Positions 16,302-26,376 of a stretch of 64,000 nucleotides of DNA are shown one piece after another. Source of the DNA: Thiomonas delicata (GTDB lineage Bacteria; Pseudomonadota; Gammaproteobacteria; Burkholderiales; Burkholderiaceae_C); contig NZ_LT592170.1 of NCBI RefSeq assembly GCF_900088825.1, forward strand, positions 792,590-856,589. Direction: 5' to 3'. The translations under genes were made by a program, and so were the position numbers. Position 1 is the stretch's first letter. Each line of letters opens with the position of its first letter. The notes below the pieces were generated by a model. It was not told the DNA's origin. It saw nothing but the letters and a program-made list of their open reading frames with translations, and did not search any database.

Positions 16302-18641
16302 TTAAGGCAGCAGGCCTTTGAGCTTGTCCTGCAGCCTGTCGCGCAGCTGCTGTTGCGGGTTGGGGCCGAGGCGTTTTTCCAGCTCCTGCCGGGCGCGATT
16401 CCTCACCGCGTTCTCGATGGCGCCGCCCGCCGCCTGCGACCACAACACGGCGTACTGCGGCTGGGCGAAGGATCCCGAGATCCGGACCGGAACCGTCAGC
16501 CCCTTGAGGGCCGCCGCCCGCTCCCCGCCCTGGCCGGCCAGGGTGCCGACGATGGTGGGGCGCAGCACATAGTCCAGGGTTTGCGCGGGGAGGTCGAAGC
16601 GGCCCTTGCCGCTCACGCGCAGCAGCGGGCTTTGCAGGTTCAGGTCGGAACTCGACGCCACGCCTTGCGCAAGCTGGAAGCTCACCGACAGCGACGTGAA
16701 GTCGGTCTGCTGCGTGCCGCTCGTCACCGCTTGGCGATCTTGCCTAAGGCGCAGCAGGCTGTTCGCGTCGCGCAGGCTTTGCGCCAGGTTGAAGCCCTTG
16801 AGCGCGCCGTTGCGCACCTCGAACTGCGCGGTGCCCGACAGCGCGCGCAGCCATGCCTCGGGGGTCTTGCCCTGGGTGTCCAGTGCAAGCGAGCCATTGG
16901 CCGTGCCGAGCAGGAAGTCGCGCCCGCTCAGGGCCTGGATGATGGGCTGGATCTGCAGGTTGCGCGCCGACTGCCTGAGGGTGTAGTGCGCCGTGCCCAG
17001 GTTGACGCGCGCGGTGCCGGACAGGCTGCCGCCATAGCCCTGGACCGAGAAGGGGTCGACCGTGACGGCCTTGCGGTCGTCATGCACGCGCATCTGCAAC
17101 TGGCTCCACTGCATGCCCTTGAAACGCAGACGGCCGATTTGCAGGCGGGCGTCCAGGTCCAGTGCCTGCAGCGCAGAGAGGTCGATGGGTTGGGCCGGGG
17201 CCTGGGCTGGCGCCGCAGGTGCGGCGGACTTGGCCGCAGTCGCGGTCGGCGGTCGAGCCACCGTGGCGTGCGTGCCGAGCAGGGCATCGAGGTCGAGCTG
17301 GTCGGCGCTCGCGTTCAACGTGATGGCGCCCTTCTGGCTGTTGCCCGCGAGCTTGATGTGCGAGGCGCCGGCAAGTCCCGCCAGGTCGACGCTCGCCGTC
17401 GAGCCGGCCAGGGCGTAGGTCATGCTGCCTTGCAGGTCGAGGGGCAGCGGCTTGGCGCCCGGCCGCGCGGCTTGCCAGGTGCCCTGCAGCCTTGCGGCGT
17501 CGAGCGTCGCTTCGATCGTTCGCAGGTTCAGGCTCAGATTTCCGCGCAGCTCGGCGTGGACACCGGCGGCGCCGGCTGTCATGCCCTGTTCGACGGCGAG
17601 TTGGACGTCGGGCCATTGCAGCTTGTCCATCGCGCCGGAGGTCGCCGGGGCGCTGATCGTCACGCGCGTGGTGCCCGGCGCAGCGCCCAGCAGGGCCTTG
17701 GCCTCGAACGCGCCGGCCGCGATGCGGTGGCCGGCCCACGACAGCTGGGGCAGGCTGGCTTCGGCCTGCAGGGGCTGGCCCTTGGCGCCCTGGCCCTGGG
17801 CCTTGAGCTCGAAAGCCTGCACCTCGAGCTTGGCCGTGTTCGGGTCGGGGGTCGGCGCGCCCTGCGCCGCGGTGTAGCTCAGGCTGCCCGACACATTGGT
17901 CAGCAGTTTCTTGATGCCCAGCACGCTGCCGTCGCTGCGCAGCATGAAGTCTTGCAACGCGAGCGGACCCCGGGGCGTGGCGAGCAGGCGGCCTTTCAGA
18001 CTGAAGTTGGTATCGAGCTGCGGCTTGGTGAAGACGGCGCGCGCGCTCAGGCGCATCGGACCTGGCGCGGATGCGCCGATTCCGGCCAGTTCCAGGTTCA
18101 GTGCCGCAAGGTGGCCGGCGACGCCGGTCTTGGCGTCGTGCAGGGTGATGGTCCCGTCCGTGACGCTCAGGCTGCGCACCAGCAGGTCCAGCGGCGGCGC
18201 GGGATTGTCCGACGTGTCTTCGGCCTGCGGCGTGCTCGGCTTGGGCAGCAGGTCATCGAAATTGAAGCGGCCCTGCGCGTCGCGCTGGATGATCACCCGC
18301 GGCGCGTCCAGCGCGATGCGGTCGACCACGATCTTGCGCCGAATCAGGGCGAAGAGGTCGAGATGCAGGCGCATGTCTGCGGCTTGTGCGAACAAGGCAT
18401 CGCTGCCGGGCTCGCTCAGGCGCATGGGCCCGGTTTCGAGTGTGAATGGCGGGAACAGCCGCAGATCGATGGTGCCCGGCAGGGCCAGGGTGCGGTGGTA
18501 GCGCTCCTGGACCACATGGATGAGCGCCGACTTGTACTGGTTCGGGTCGAAGGCCAGCAGGATCAGCCCCACGCCTCCCACGACGAGGATGAACAGCGCG
18601 ACCAGCGCCGCCACGGTGAACTTGATCAGCTTGCCTGTCAT
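16302..18641 (-). CDS. AsmA-family envelope protein
   Basis: 779 residues. An N-terminal membrane anchor (about residues 5-30, FTVAALVALFILVVGGVGLI) is followed by the AsmA N-terminal pattern FDPNQYKSALIHVVQERYHR and DDLLPKPS. The C-terminal AsmA block has GRFDLPAQTLDYVLRPT and a tail ending in QQQLRDRLQDKLKGLLP. AsmA-like proteins span the periplasm and are linked to outer-membrane assembly and phospholipid transport. The ATG at 18641 is preceded by AGGAG; an earlier in-frame ATG at 18758 would add 39 non-signal residues. It is divergent from the flavin hydroxylase gene. Confidence 0.88.
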   Translation of the reverse strand: MTGKLIKFTVAALVALFILVVGGVGLILLAFDPNQYKSALIHVVQERYHRTLALPGTIDLRLFPPFTLETGPMRLSEPGSDALFAQAADMRLHLDLFALIRRKIVVDRIALDAPRVIIQRDAQGRFNFDDLLPKPSTPQAEDTSDNPAPPLDLLVRSLSVTDGTITLHDAKTGVAGHLAALNLELAGIGASAPGPMRLSARAVFTKPQLDTNFSLKGRLLATPRGPLALQDFMLRSDGSVLGIKKLLTNVSGSLSYTAAQGAPTPDPNTAKLEVQAFELKAQGQGAKGQPLQAEASLPQLSWAGHRIAAGAFEAKALLGAAPGTTRVTISAPATSGAMDKLQWPDVQLAVEQGMTAGAAGVHAELRGNLSLNLRTIEATLDAARLQGTWQAARPGAKPLPLDLQGSMTYALAGSTASVDLAGLAGASHIKLAGNSQKGAITLNASADQLDLDALLGTHATVARPPTATAAKSAAPAAPAQAPAQPIDLSALQALDLDARLQIGRLRFKGMQWSQLQMRVHDDRKAVTVDPFSVQGYGGSLSGTARVNLGTAHYTLRQSARNLQIQPIIQALSGRDFLLGTANGSLALDTQGKTPEAWLRALSGTAQFEVRNGALKGFNLAQSLRDANSLLRLRQDRQAVTSGTQQTDFTSLSVSFQLAQGVASSSDLNLQSPLLRVSGKGRFDLPAQTLDYVLRPTIVGTLAGQGGERAAALKGLTVPVRISGSFAQPQYAVLWSQAAGGAIENAVRNRARQELEKRLGPNPQQQLRDRLQDKLKGLLP

Positions 18642-18772
18642 GCGCGGCTCCTGCAGGCGAGCCGCGCAGCGTGTCCTCGTGCCTGGTGTGTCATCGTGAC
18701 CGTGGCGCGCCGCTGTGGGCGGGAGGCGCAAAATGAAGGGTCGTTCCATTCTAGGCACAGGATTCGTGTTCC

Positions 18773-19975
18773 ATGACTTCGCGTACGGATGATGTCGTGA
18801 TCGCCGGTGGCGGCCTGGTCGGCAAGGCCGTCGCGCTGGCGCTGGCGCAGGCCGGTTTGCGCGTGCTGCTGTGTGGCGCCAGGCCCGCCGCGGCAGCGCC
18901 CGCCGAGGGCTACGGCCAGCGCGTGTATGCCATCAATGCGGCCTCCCGCCGGTTTCTGGAAGGCCTGCGCGTGTGGCCGCAGCTGCCGTCCGAACGGATC
19001 CAGGCGGTGGAGCGCATGCGGATTGCGGCGGACGGCGCCAAGCTCGAATTCAGCGCTTACGCGCAGGGCGTGGAGGCCCTGGCGTGGATTGCCGAGTCCG
19101 ACGCGATCGAACGCGCGCTCGATCTCGCCCTGCAGTTCGAGCGCGGCGCCAGCATCGCCACCGCCAGTGTGGAACAGGCGCAACAGGAGGGCGGTCAATG
19201 GGACGTGCGGCTTGCCGACGGCGCGCAGGCGCGCGCCGGGTTGCTGCTCGGAGCCGACGGCCGCAACAGCCGCGTGCGTGCTTGGGCCGGGATCGGCGTG
19301 CGCAGCAAACCCTATGGTCAGACCGGCATGGTGTGCAATTTGCGCTGCGCGCAGGGGCATGGCGGGGTGGCGTTCCAGGCGTTCACGGCGGAGGGGGTGA
19401 TCGCCCTGCTGCCCCTGCCTGCGTGGAATGGCGAGCATCAGGTCTCCCTGGTGTGGTCGGCGCCCGCGGACCTGGCCGCGCAACTGCAGGCGGCGGGCGC
19501 CGACACCTTGGCGCAGCGGCTGCATACCCACCTCGACGCCTTGGGGGCCGGGCATCTTGCGCCGATCTCGGCCGCGGGCGGGATCGGCGCATGGCCGCTG
19601 GTGTTGCAGCGCGCCGACAGCCTGGTGGCCGATGGCGCCGCGCTGCTGGGCGATGCCGGCCACGTCATCCATCCCCTGGCCGGGCATGGCCTCAATCTCG
19701 GCCTGCAGGATGCCCAGGCGCTGGCTGCCGTGCTTGCCGGGCGCGGCGCCGCGCAGGCGGTGGGCGACGCGCGCGTGCTGCGGCGTTATGCGCGGGCGCG
19801 CGCCGAGCAGGTCCTGGCCCTGGAATGGGTCACGGACGGCCTGCAGCGGCTGTACGCCCCGGGCATGGCCTGGCTCGCTCCACTGCGCGCCTTGGGATTG
19901 GCGGGGACCAATCACCTCACGCCCGTCAAGCGCTGGCTGGCCGGCTATGCTTCGGGCTTGGCCGTGGCGCCCTGA
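18773..19975 (+). CDS. UbiH/VisC-type FAD-dependent hydroxylase
   Basis: 400 residues, typical of the ubiquinone-biosynthesis hydroxylase family. The N-terminal FAD fingerprint VVIAGGGLVGKAVALAL, the central LLLGADGRNSRVR (DG motif) and the C-terminal GDAGHVIHPLAGHGLNLG are all present. Such enzymes hydroxylate the quinone ring with FAD and oxygen. Which position (C1, C5 or C6) this one acts on cannot be told from sequence. dsbC follows 53 bases later in the same direction, a common beta-proteobacterial arrangement. Confidence 0.88.
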   Translation: MTSRTDDVVIAGGGLVGKAVALALAQAGLRVLLCGARPAAAAPAEGYGQRVYAINAASRRFLEGLRVWPQLPSERIQAVERMRIAADGAKLEFSAYAQGVEALAWIAESDAIERALDLALQFERGASIATASVEQAQQEGGQWDVRLADGAQARAGLLLGADGRNSRVRAWAGIGVRSKPYGQTGMVCNLRCAQGHGGVAFQAFTAEGVIALLPLPAWNGEHQVSLVWSAPADLAAQLQAAGADTLAQRLHTHLDALGAGHLAPISAAGGIGAWPLVLQRADSLVADGAALLGDAGHVIHPLAGHGLNLGLQDAQALAAVLAGRGAAQAVGDARVLRRYARARAEQVLALEWVTDGLQRLYAPGMAWLAPLRALGLAGTNHLTPVKRWLAGYASGLAVAP

Positions 19976-20028
19976 ATTCCCAGGGCGCGCGTTCGTCCGC
20001 GGCAACATCCCCACCCTCAGGAATTCCC

Positions 20029-20748
20029 ATGAAATTTCGCTTCATCGCAGCCCTGCTCGGGCTCGCCGCCAGTCTGGTGCTGGCCACCGCCAGCCAGGCC
20101 CAGACCACGGCCGAGGTGCGCAATGCCCTCGCCAAGGTGCTGCCCAACTTCCCTGCATCGGCCAAGATCATCAAGACCCCCTACGCGGGCCTGTACGAAG
20201 TGGATATCGGCGACCGTGTGTTCTACACCGACGCCAGCGGCCGCTATTTGTTCGCCGGCGAGATCCTGGACACCAAGACCGGCACCAACATGACCAAGGA
20301 GCGCATCACCGAATTGCAGAAGATCAGCTGGAAGGATCTGCCGTTCAAGGATTCGTTCAAGGTCGTCTACGGCAACGGCAAGCGCCAGATCGCCGTGTTC
20401 GAGGACCCGTATTGCCCTTACTGCCATCAGCTCGACAAGACCCTGGAGAAGATGAGCAACATGACCGTGCACGTGTTCCTGTTCCCGGTCATCCGTCCCG
20501 AGTCCCCGGTCAAGTCGCGCGAAGTCTGGTGCGCGCCCGACCGCAGCAAGGCCTGGCAGGCATGGATGAACGACCAGAAGGATCCGCCCAAGGCTCCGGC
20601 CGGCTGCGCGGATCCTCTGAAGGCCAACCTCGCCCTCGGCCAGCGCCTGGGGATCGAGAGCACGCCCACCATGTTCCTGGAGAACGGCCAGCGCATCACC
20701 GGGGCGGTCGATGCCGCCGAGATCGAAAAGCGCATGGCGATGAAGTGA
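20029..20748 (+). CDS. dsbC: Periplasmic disulfide isomerase DsbC
   Basis: 239 residues with a Sec signal peptide ending near residue 24 (SQAQ). An N-terminal dimerisation domain (about 25-90) is followed by a thioredoxin fold with active site CPYC at residues 129-132. The cis-Pro loop reads STPTMF, and a second structural Cys pair lies near VWCAP and GCADP. It reshuffles wrong disulfides in the periplasm. The ATG at 20029 gives the signal peptide directly. Confidence 0.95.
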   Translation: MKFRFIAALLGLAASLVLATASQAQTTAEVRNALAKVLPNFPASAKIIKTPYAGLYEVDIGDRVFYTDASGRYLFAGEILDTKTGTNMTKERITELQKISWKDLPFKDSFKVVYGNGKRQIAVFEDPYCPYCHQLDKTLEKMSNMTVHVFLFPVIRPESPVKSREVWCAPDRSKAWQAWMNDQKDPPKAPAGCADPLKANLALGQRLGIESTPTMFLENGQRITGAVDAAEIEKRMAMK

Positions 20749-20753
20749 TCCCG

Positions 20754-20775
20754 GCGCGTCCCACGCGGGACGCGC
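20754..20775. terminator. Hairpin between convergent dsbC and EAL genes
   Basis: GCGCGTCCC-ACGC-GGGACGCGC is a perfect 9-bp stem with a 4-base loop just after the dsbC stop. It lacks a T-run but is placed to end or stabilise both convergent transcripts. Confidence 0.45.
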
Positions 20776-20818
20776 ATGCGCGGGCTCGCGCTGCGCCCCG
20801 CGCCGCGGCCGCGGCGCT

Positions 20819-21604
20819 TCAGGCGGTGGCGATCTTGCCCGTCTGTTTCAGGAACTGCGCCCAGTCTTCGAGTTCACGCGGTTCGCCGAACAGGTAGCCC
20901 TGCATCACGCGCAACCCGAGCGCGTGCAGCGCCTCGGCGTTTTCGTGGGTTTCCACGCCTTCGGCCACGACCTTGATGTCCAGGCGCTGGGCCAGGGCCA
21001 CCAGCGAACGCACGATTTCCTCGTTGCGCACGTCGCCCTTGAGTTCGGAAGTGAAACCCGACGGGATTTTCAGGTGCGCGGGGCTGAGCCGCTTGAGGTA
21101 TTCGAACGAGGCATAGCCCTCGCCGAAGTCGTCCATCGCGATCAGGATCCCCGCCTGCTGCAGGGCCGTGATGTTGCGCAGCACGCTGGGAAACACCGGG
21201 ATGGGCCGGCGTTCGGTGACTTCCATGATGAGCCGGTTGGCCGGCCACTGGTTGCGCTGCAGAACCTGTTCGATGCGGCGCACCAGATCCGGGTCGCCAA
21301 GCTGGTCGGCCTCGATGTTGACCGAAATGTAGCCGCGCCAGCCGGTCCAGTTCGACAGCACGCGCGCTTCCGAGACGGCTTCGTCGACCACCCAGAAAAA
21401 CAGCTCGCTGGTCTGGGTCGGGCTGAGCTGGGGCAGGAAGGTCAAGGGGGAGTGGCGCCTGGGCGCCGTTTCGGCGCGCCAGCGGAACAGCACCTCGAGG
21501 CCGAGGATTTCTCCTCCCGGATACTGCACCTGGGGCTGATACACGAGAGACGGCGAGCCTGAGCCGGCATGGCCGGCAATTTCGCTGAACACGTCACGTT
21601 CCAC
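20819..21604 (-). CDS. Stand-alone EAL-domain protein (c-di-GMP phosphodiesterase)
   Basis: 261 residues from a GTG at 21604, preceded by GAGGGA; the start is uncertain because the frame is open further upstream. Nearly all EAL catalytic positions are present: EVL in ILGLEVLFRW (EAL motif), VNIEADQ, EVTER, DDFGEGYAS, LKI, AEGVET and MQGYLFGEP. The Asp of the usual LKID motif is Pro (LKIPSGF), which might lower activity. There is no GGDEF, PAS or membrane segment, so it is cytoplasmic with an EAL domain only. It probably hydrolyses c-di-GMP or acts as a binding regulator. Confidence 0.85.
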   Translation of the reverse strand: MERDVFSEIAGHAGSGSPSLVYQPQVQYPGGEILGLEVLFRWRAETAPRRHSPLTFLPQLSPTQTSELFFWVVDEAVSEARVLSNWTGWRGYISVNIEADQLGDPDLVRRIEQVLQRNQWPANRLIMEVTERRPIPVFPSVLRNITALQQAGILIAMDDFGEGYASFEYLKRLSPAHLKIPSGFTSELKGDVRNEEIVRSLVALAQRLDIKVVAEGVETHENAEALHALGLRVMQGYLFGEPRELEDWAQFLKQTGKIATA

Positions 21605-21745
21605 AGCTTCCCTCGGTCTGTTTTGATTTTGATGAGGCAGATTAGCATGGAGTCGGCTTCCCCTCCGCGGGGGCGCATGCGGCCACGGATGCCGATATGC
21701 GTTTTGCGCGGGGCGCGTCGCCTTGTCCACATCCTGTCCCGCACC

Positions 21746-23611
21746 ATGCCATCAAGCCCTACACCCGTCGCACGCAAGCGCAGTTCATCGGCCCTGCCGG
21801 CCCCGACCCCGGATGCGCAAGGCCGGCAGGGGCCGCATTACACCGTGGGCATGGACGACGCGCTCGCGCACCGGTTTTCCATCGAACTCGATCTCGCCTC
21901 GCCTGCCCCGCAGGGGCAGGAATTCTGGCTGCCGGTGTGGATTCCCGGAAGCTATCTGGTGCGCGAGTTCTCGCGCCATGTGCTCGCCGTGGAGGCGGCC
22001 TGCGCGGGCAAGCCGGTGGCCTTGCGCAAGGTGGCCAAGAACCGTTGGCGCGCGGCGCCCTGCAAAGGGCCGCTGCGTCTGCGCTGGACGGTGTATGCCC
22101 ACGACGCCTCGGTGCGCACGGCTTTTCTCGACGCCTCGCGCGGCTTCTTCAACCCGTCCAGCCTGCTGCTGGCGGTGGACGGGCAGGAGCAGGCCGCGCA
22201 CACCCTGCGCATCCTGCCGCCGGCGGCGCAGCCCGCGTGGACGGTCGCCACGACGCTGCCGGGCGTGGACGTGGACGCGCGCGGTTTTGGCCTCTACCGG
22301 GCGGACAGCTACGACCGGCTCATCGACCATCCCGTCGAAGTCGGCCGACTGCTGCGTCTGCCGTTTCGCGCCCACGGCGTGCCGCACGAGATGGTCATCG
22401 CCCACGCCGACCGCCTGGAAGGCCAGGTCGACACACGGCGGCTGGCGGCCGACCTCAAGCGCATTTGCGAAGCCGAGATGGCCCTGTTCGAGCCGCAGCG
22501 GCCGCGGGCTCCATTCAAGCGCTACGCCTTTCTCGTCGCCCCGACCAGCAACGGCTACGGCGGGCTGGAGCATGCCGACAGCACCGCGCTGATCTGTGCC
22601 GAAGCGGACCTGCCCCATCCGGCCGACGGCAAGACGCGCAGCGCCGGCTACCGCCAGTTCCTCGGCCTGTGCAGCCACGAGTACTTCCACGCCTGGAACG
22701 TCAAGCGCATCCGTCCGCAGGCGTTGACGCCTTACGACCTCGAGCGCGAGAACATGACCAGCCTGCTGTGGCTGTTCGAGGGCTTCACCTCGTATTACGA
22801 CGACCTCATCCTGCGTCGCGCCGGTCTGCTGGAGCCGCAGCAATACCTGGATCTGCTGGCGCGCGCGATCAACGCCGTGCAGGCCACGCCGGGGCGCCAC
22901 GTGCAGAGCCTGGCCGACGCCAGTTTCGACGCCTGGATCAAGTTCTACCGCCCCGACGAGAACACGCCCAACGTGACCGTCAGCTACTACGCCCTGGGCG
23001 GATTGTTCGCCCTGGCGCTCGACCTGACCCTGCGCATGCGCAGCAAGGCCACGCTCGACGACGTGATGCGCCTGCTGTGGCGCCGCTACGGCCGCGACGA
23101 TGCGCCCTTGCGCGATCAGGGTTTGGCCGAGGACGCCCTGCCCGCGCTGGTGCGCGAGGTCAGCGGGCTGGACCTGCGCGGCTTTTTCGCGCGCCATGTC
23201 GACGGCACCGCGGAACTGCCGCTGCAGCGCCTGCTCGCCGCCATCGGCGTGCGCTGGAGCCACGGCAAAGCGGACGTGCTCACCGGGCTGGGGCTCAGGC
23301 TGGACGACGCACAGGGCTGGCCCAAGGTGCGCCAGGTACTGGCCGGATCCTGGTCGCAACAGGCCGGCCTGTCGCCCGGCGACCTGCTGCTCGCCGTGAA
23401 TGGCGAACGCACCAGCCCCGAGCACCTCAAGCGCCTGCATGCGCGGGCCCGCATGGGCGACCTCTGGCAGGTGCATGCCATGCGCGACGCGCGGCTGGTG
23501 CAACTGCAGGCGCCTCTGCCCACGCTCCCGCAGGGCCCGGTGCAACTGGCCCTCGCCGACAAACCGCCAGCGCGCGCGCTGCGCTGGCGCAAGGCTTGGC
23601 TTGGCGCGTGA
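21746..23611 (+). CDS. M61-family metallopeptidase with PDZ domain
   Basis: 621 residues from the ATG at 21746. The zinc motif HEYFH (HExxH) in CSHEYFHAWNVKRIRP and the downstream LWLFEGFTSYY, providing the third ligand Glu, are the hallmarks of glycyl-aminopeptidase-like M61 proteins. The first ~200 residues form the beta-rich N-terminal domain (FWLPVWIPGSYLVREFSRH), and a PDZ-like segment lies near the end (LSPGDLLLAVNGERTS). No clear signal peptide with this start. The physiological substrate is unknown for bacterial members. Confidence 0.9.
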   Translation: MPSSPTPVARKRSSSALPAPTPDAQGRQGPHYTVGMDDALAHRFSIELDLASPAPQGQEFWLPVWIPGSYLVREFSRHVLAVEAACAGKPVALRKVAKNRWRAAPCKGPLRLRWTVYAHDASVRTAFLDASRGFFNPSSLLLAVDGQEQAAHTLRILPPAAQPAWTVATTLPGVDVDARGFGLYRADSYDRLIDHPVEVGRLLRLPFRAHGVPHEMVIAHADRLEGQVDTRRLAADLKRICEAEMALFEPQRPRAPFKRYAFLVAPTSNGYGGLEHADSTALICAEADLPHPADGKTRSAGYRQFLGLCSHEYFHAWNVKRIRPQALTPYDLERENMTSLLWLFEGFTSYYDDLILRRAGLLEPQQYLDLLARAINAVQATPGRHVQSLADASFDAWIKFYRPDENTPNVTVSYYALGGLFALALDLTLRMRSKATLDDVMRLLWRRYGRDDAPLRDQGLAEDALPALVREVSGLDLRGFFARHVDGTAELPLQRLLAAIGVRWSHGKADVLTGLGLRLDDAQGWPKVRQVLAGSWSQQAGLSPGDLLLAVNGERTSPEHLKRLHARARMGDLWQVHAMRDARLVQLQAPLPTLPQGPVQLALADKPPARALRWRKAWLGA

Positions 23612-23688
23612 ACGGGGCCGTCGCCGTCGCCTGAGGCCGGGTCGGCTCCTATGCTTGAACATTCGAGACACCGAACGAGGAGACTTTC

Positions 23689-24465
23689 ATGACCTACGAA
23701 ACCCTGCTGACCGAAACCCAGGGCCGGGTTGCGCTCATCCGCCTGAACCGCCCCAAGCAGCTCAATGCCTTGAACGACATCCTGATGGATGAGCTGGGTG
23801 CGGCGCTCACCGGGTTCGATGCCGACGACGGCATCGGCTGCATCGTGCTGACCGGCAGCGACAAGGCCTTCGCCGCGGGCGCCGACATCGCCATGATGGC
23901 GCAGAAAACCTTCATGGAGGCGTACCGGGGCGACTTCATCACCCGCAACTGGGAGCGCATCGGGACGGTGCGCAAGCCCGTCATCGCCGCGGTGGCGGGC
24001 TATGCCTTGGGCGGCGGCTGCGAGCTGGCGATGATGTGCGACTTCATCATCGCCGCCGACAACGCGCGGTTCGGCCAGCCCGAGATCAAGATCGGCATCA
24101 TCCCGGGCGCGGGCGGCACGCAGCGTCTGCCGCGCGCCGTCGGCAAGAGCAAGGCCATGGACCTGGCGCTGACCGCGCGCACGATGGACGCCGCCGAGGC
24201 CGAACGCGCGGGCCTGGTGTCGCGCGTGGTGCCCGCCGACAAGCTGCTGGACGAGGCTCTGGCCGCAGCCCAGGTCATCGCCGGCTACCCGCTGCAGGCG
24301 GTGATGATGGTCAAGGAATGCGTCAACCGCGCCTACCAGGCGCCGCTTTCCGAAGGGCTGCTGTTCGAGCGCCGCGGCTTCCACAGCCTGTTCGCCACCC
24401 ACGACCAGAAGGAGGGGATGGCCGCCTTTCTCGAGAAGCGCGCGCCGCGTTTCGAGCACCGGTGA
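23689..24465 (+). CDS. Enoyl-CoA hydratase
   Basis: 258 residues, the usual crotonase size. The oxyanion-hole motif [11 protein letters not shown] and the catalytic block with two acidic residues, [20 protein letters not shown] then [10 protein letters not shown], match FadB1/PaaF-type enoyl-CoA hydratases. It would hydrate trans-2-enoyl-CoA in fatty-acid or aromatic-acid degradation. AGGAGA precedes the ATG. It stands alone between the peptidase gene and a tRNA, so no pathway can be assigned. Confidence 0.9.
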   Translation: MTYETLLTETQGRVALIRLNRPKQLNALNDILMDELGAALTGFDADDGIGCIVLTGSDKAFAAGADIAMMAQKTFMEAYRGDFITRNWERIGTVRKPVIAAVAGYALGGGCELAMMCDFIIAADNARFGQPEIKIGIIPGAGGTQRLPRAVGKSKAMDLALTARTMDAAEAERAGLVSRVVPADKLLDEALAAAQVIAGYPLQAVMMVKECVNRAYQAPLSEGLLFERRGFHSLFATHDQKEGMAAFLEKRAPRFEHR

Positions 24466-24517
24466 AGCGGCGGGGATGGGCGCAAAGGGCGCGCGCGGCG
24501 GCCGCTTGTGCGGCGGC

Positions 24518-24547
24518 TTGAATCGGCCTGCACGGCTTGCGTATAAT
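24518..24547 (+). promoter_or_regulatory. tRNA promoter
   Basis: TTGAAT at 24518-24523 and a perfect TATAAT at 24542-24547 are separated by 18 bases, ending 11 bases before the tRNA. This fits a sigma-70 promoter for the tRNA gene. Confidence 0.6.
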
Positions 24548-24558
24548 GCCCGATCTTT

Positions 24559-24635
<77 letters not shown>

Positions 24636-24775
24636 CCATTTTCGATGTCCGGCCGTTGTTCAAACTTTGAGCCGTTCAGGCCGACACGGCCCGAGCCGCA
24701 AGACCGCATTCCGGCGCTTGCGGCTTTTTCATGCGCCTCGCACAAGGGGCGCCCTCGCGGAACAGGGATTTCGAC

Positions 24776-25669
24776 ATGACCATGCCACCATCCCGCAAGG
24801 GGCTCATCCTCGCCGGCGGCTCCGGCACGCGGCTGTATCCCGTGACCCAGGCGGTGAGCAAGCAGCTGCTGCCGGTGTACGACAAGCCGATGATCTACTA
24901 CCCGCTGTCGGCCCTGATGCTGGCCGGCATGCGCGACGTGCTCATCATCTCCACGCCGCAGGACACGCCGCGCTTCGAGCAGTTGCTGGGCGACGGCAGC
25001 CAGTGGGGCATCAACCTCCGCTACGCGGTGCAACCGTCCCCCGACGGCTTGGCGCAGGCCTTCGTCATCGGGCGCGATTTCGTCGGCAATGCGCCCTCCA
25101 GCCTGGTGCTGGGCGACAACCTGTTCTGGGGCCACGACTTCCAGGCCCAGCTGCAGCGGGCCAGCGCCCAGGAACGCGGCGCCACCGTGTTCGCCTATCA
25201 CGTGCACGACCCCGAACGCTACGGCGTGGTCGCGTTCGACGCCACGGGACGCGCCAGCAGCATCGAGGAAAAACCCGTCCAGCCCAAGAGCAGCTACGCC
25301 GTCACCGGGCTGTACTTCTACGACCAGCAGGTGCTGGACATCGCCGCCAGCCTCAAGCCTTCGCCGCGCGGCGAACTGGAGATCACCGACGTCAACCGCG
25401 TCTACCTGGAACAAGGCAGCCTGCAGGTGCAGACGCTGGGGCGCGGCTATGCTTGGCTGGACACCGGCACTCACGAGTCCCTGCTCGATGCCGGGCAATT
25501 CATCGCCACCCTCGAAAAGCGCCAGGGCCTGAAGGTGGCCTGCCTGGAGGAGATCGCCTACCGCCAGGGCTGGATCGGCGCCGAGCAGTTGCTGCGCCTG
25601 GCCGAGCCCTTGAAGAAGAACGGCTACGGCCAGTACCTGCTGCGCGTCCTGCAAGAATCCGGAGCCTGA
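24776..25669 (+). CDS. rfbA: Glucose-1-phosphate thymidylyltransferase
   Basis: 297 residues, the normal RfbA/RmlA length. The nucleotide-binding [11 protein letters not shown], then [30 protein letters not shown] and [20 protein letters not shown] are classic. It makes dTDP-glucose from dTTP and glucose-1-phosphate, the first step to dTDP-rhamnose for surface polysaccharide. The ATG at 24776 is preceded by AGGGAT. rfbC follows 23 bases later; rfbB and rfbD are not in this window. Confidence 0.96.
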   Translation: MTMPPSRKGLILAGGSGTRLYPVTQAVSKQLLPVYDKPMIYYPLSALMLAGMRDVLIISTPQDTPRFEQLLGDGSQWGINLRYAVQPSPDGLAQAFVIGRDFVGNAPSSLVLGDNLFWGHDFQAQLQRASAQERGATVFAYHVHDPERYGVVAFDATGRASSIEEKPVQPKSSYAVTGLYFYDQQVLDIAASLKPSPRGELEITDVNRVYLEQGSLQVQTLGRGYAWLDTGTHESLLDAGQFIATLEKRQGLKVACLEEIAYRQGWIGAEQLLRLAEPLKKNGYGQYLLRVLQESGA

Positions 25670-25692
25670 ACACCAACCGCAATGCGCCTGCC

Positions 25693-26262
25693 ATGCCCTA
25701 TACCGTGACGCTCACCGCGCTGCCCGAAGTCCTCATCCTCGAACCCCGCGTGTTCGGCGATGCGCGCGGCTTTTTCTTCGAAAGCTACAACCGGCGCGAC
25801 TTCGCCGCCGCCACCGGGCTGGACGTGGAGTTCGTGCAGGACAATCATTCGCGCTCGGTGCAAGGGGTGCTGCGCGGCATTCACTACCAGATCGTCCGCC
25901 CCCAGGGCAAGCTCGTGCGGGTGGTGTCGGGTGCGGTGTGGGACCTTGCGGTGGATCTGCGCCGCAGCTCCCCGCGCTTTGGCCGCTGGGTGGGCGTGGA
26001 GCTTTCCGCCGACAACAAGCGCCAGCTCTGGGTGCCGCCGGGCTTCGGGCATGCTTTCCTCACCTTGAGCGCGTCGGCCGAATTCCTCTACAAGACCACC
26101 GACTACTGGTACGCCGAGCACGAGCGCAGCGTGGCGTGGAACGATCCGGCCCTGGCCATCCCCTGGCCGCTGTCGGGGCTGGATCTTCCCGACGGCCAGC
26201 CCAAGCTGGCGGGCAAGGACGCGGCGGCGCCGCGCCTGGGCGACGCCGCGGTGTTCGACTGA
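25693..26262 (+). CDS. rfbC: dTDP-4-dehydrorhamnose 3,5-epimerase
   Basis: 189 residues, matching RfbC/RmlC. Diagnostic blocks are GFFFESYNRRDF, QDNHSRSVQGVLRGIHYQ with the catalytic His, WDLAVDLRRSSPRFGRW and WVPPGFGHAFLTLS. It epimerises dTDP-4-keto-6-deoxyglucose on the way to dTDP-L-rhamnose. The ATG at 25693 fits the family's N-terminus. It probably forms an operon with rfbA. Confidence 0.95.
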   Translation: MPYTVTLTALPEVLILEPRVFGDARGFFFESYNRRDFAAATGLDVEFVQDNHSRSVQGVLRGIHYQIVRPQGKLVRVVSGAVWDLAVDLRRSSPRFGRWVGVELSADNKRQLWVPPGFGHAFLTLSASAEFLYKTTDYWYAEHERSVAWNDPALAIPWPLSGLDLPDGQPKLAGKDAAAPRLGDAAVFD

Positions 26263-26376
26263 AGCCGCGGGCGGCGCGAGGCCGGCTCATGCACCCTCGA
26301 CTGCTAAGATTGCCCGCCAGCGCAGGCGCGTCCTGCATGTTCCGGCCGAACGGCCCCACGCCTCTGGATCCACACC

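Noticed and set aside
16353-18776. An 807-codon open frame on the plus strand
   Set aside because: It is fully antisense to the AsmA-like gene; its translation is Arg/Gln/Ala-rich with no family pattern, as expected from the complementary strand of GC-rich coding DNA.
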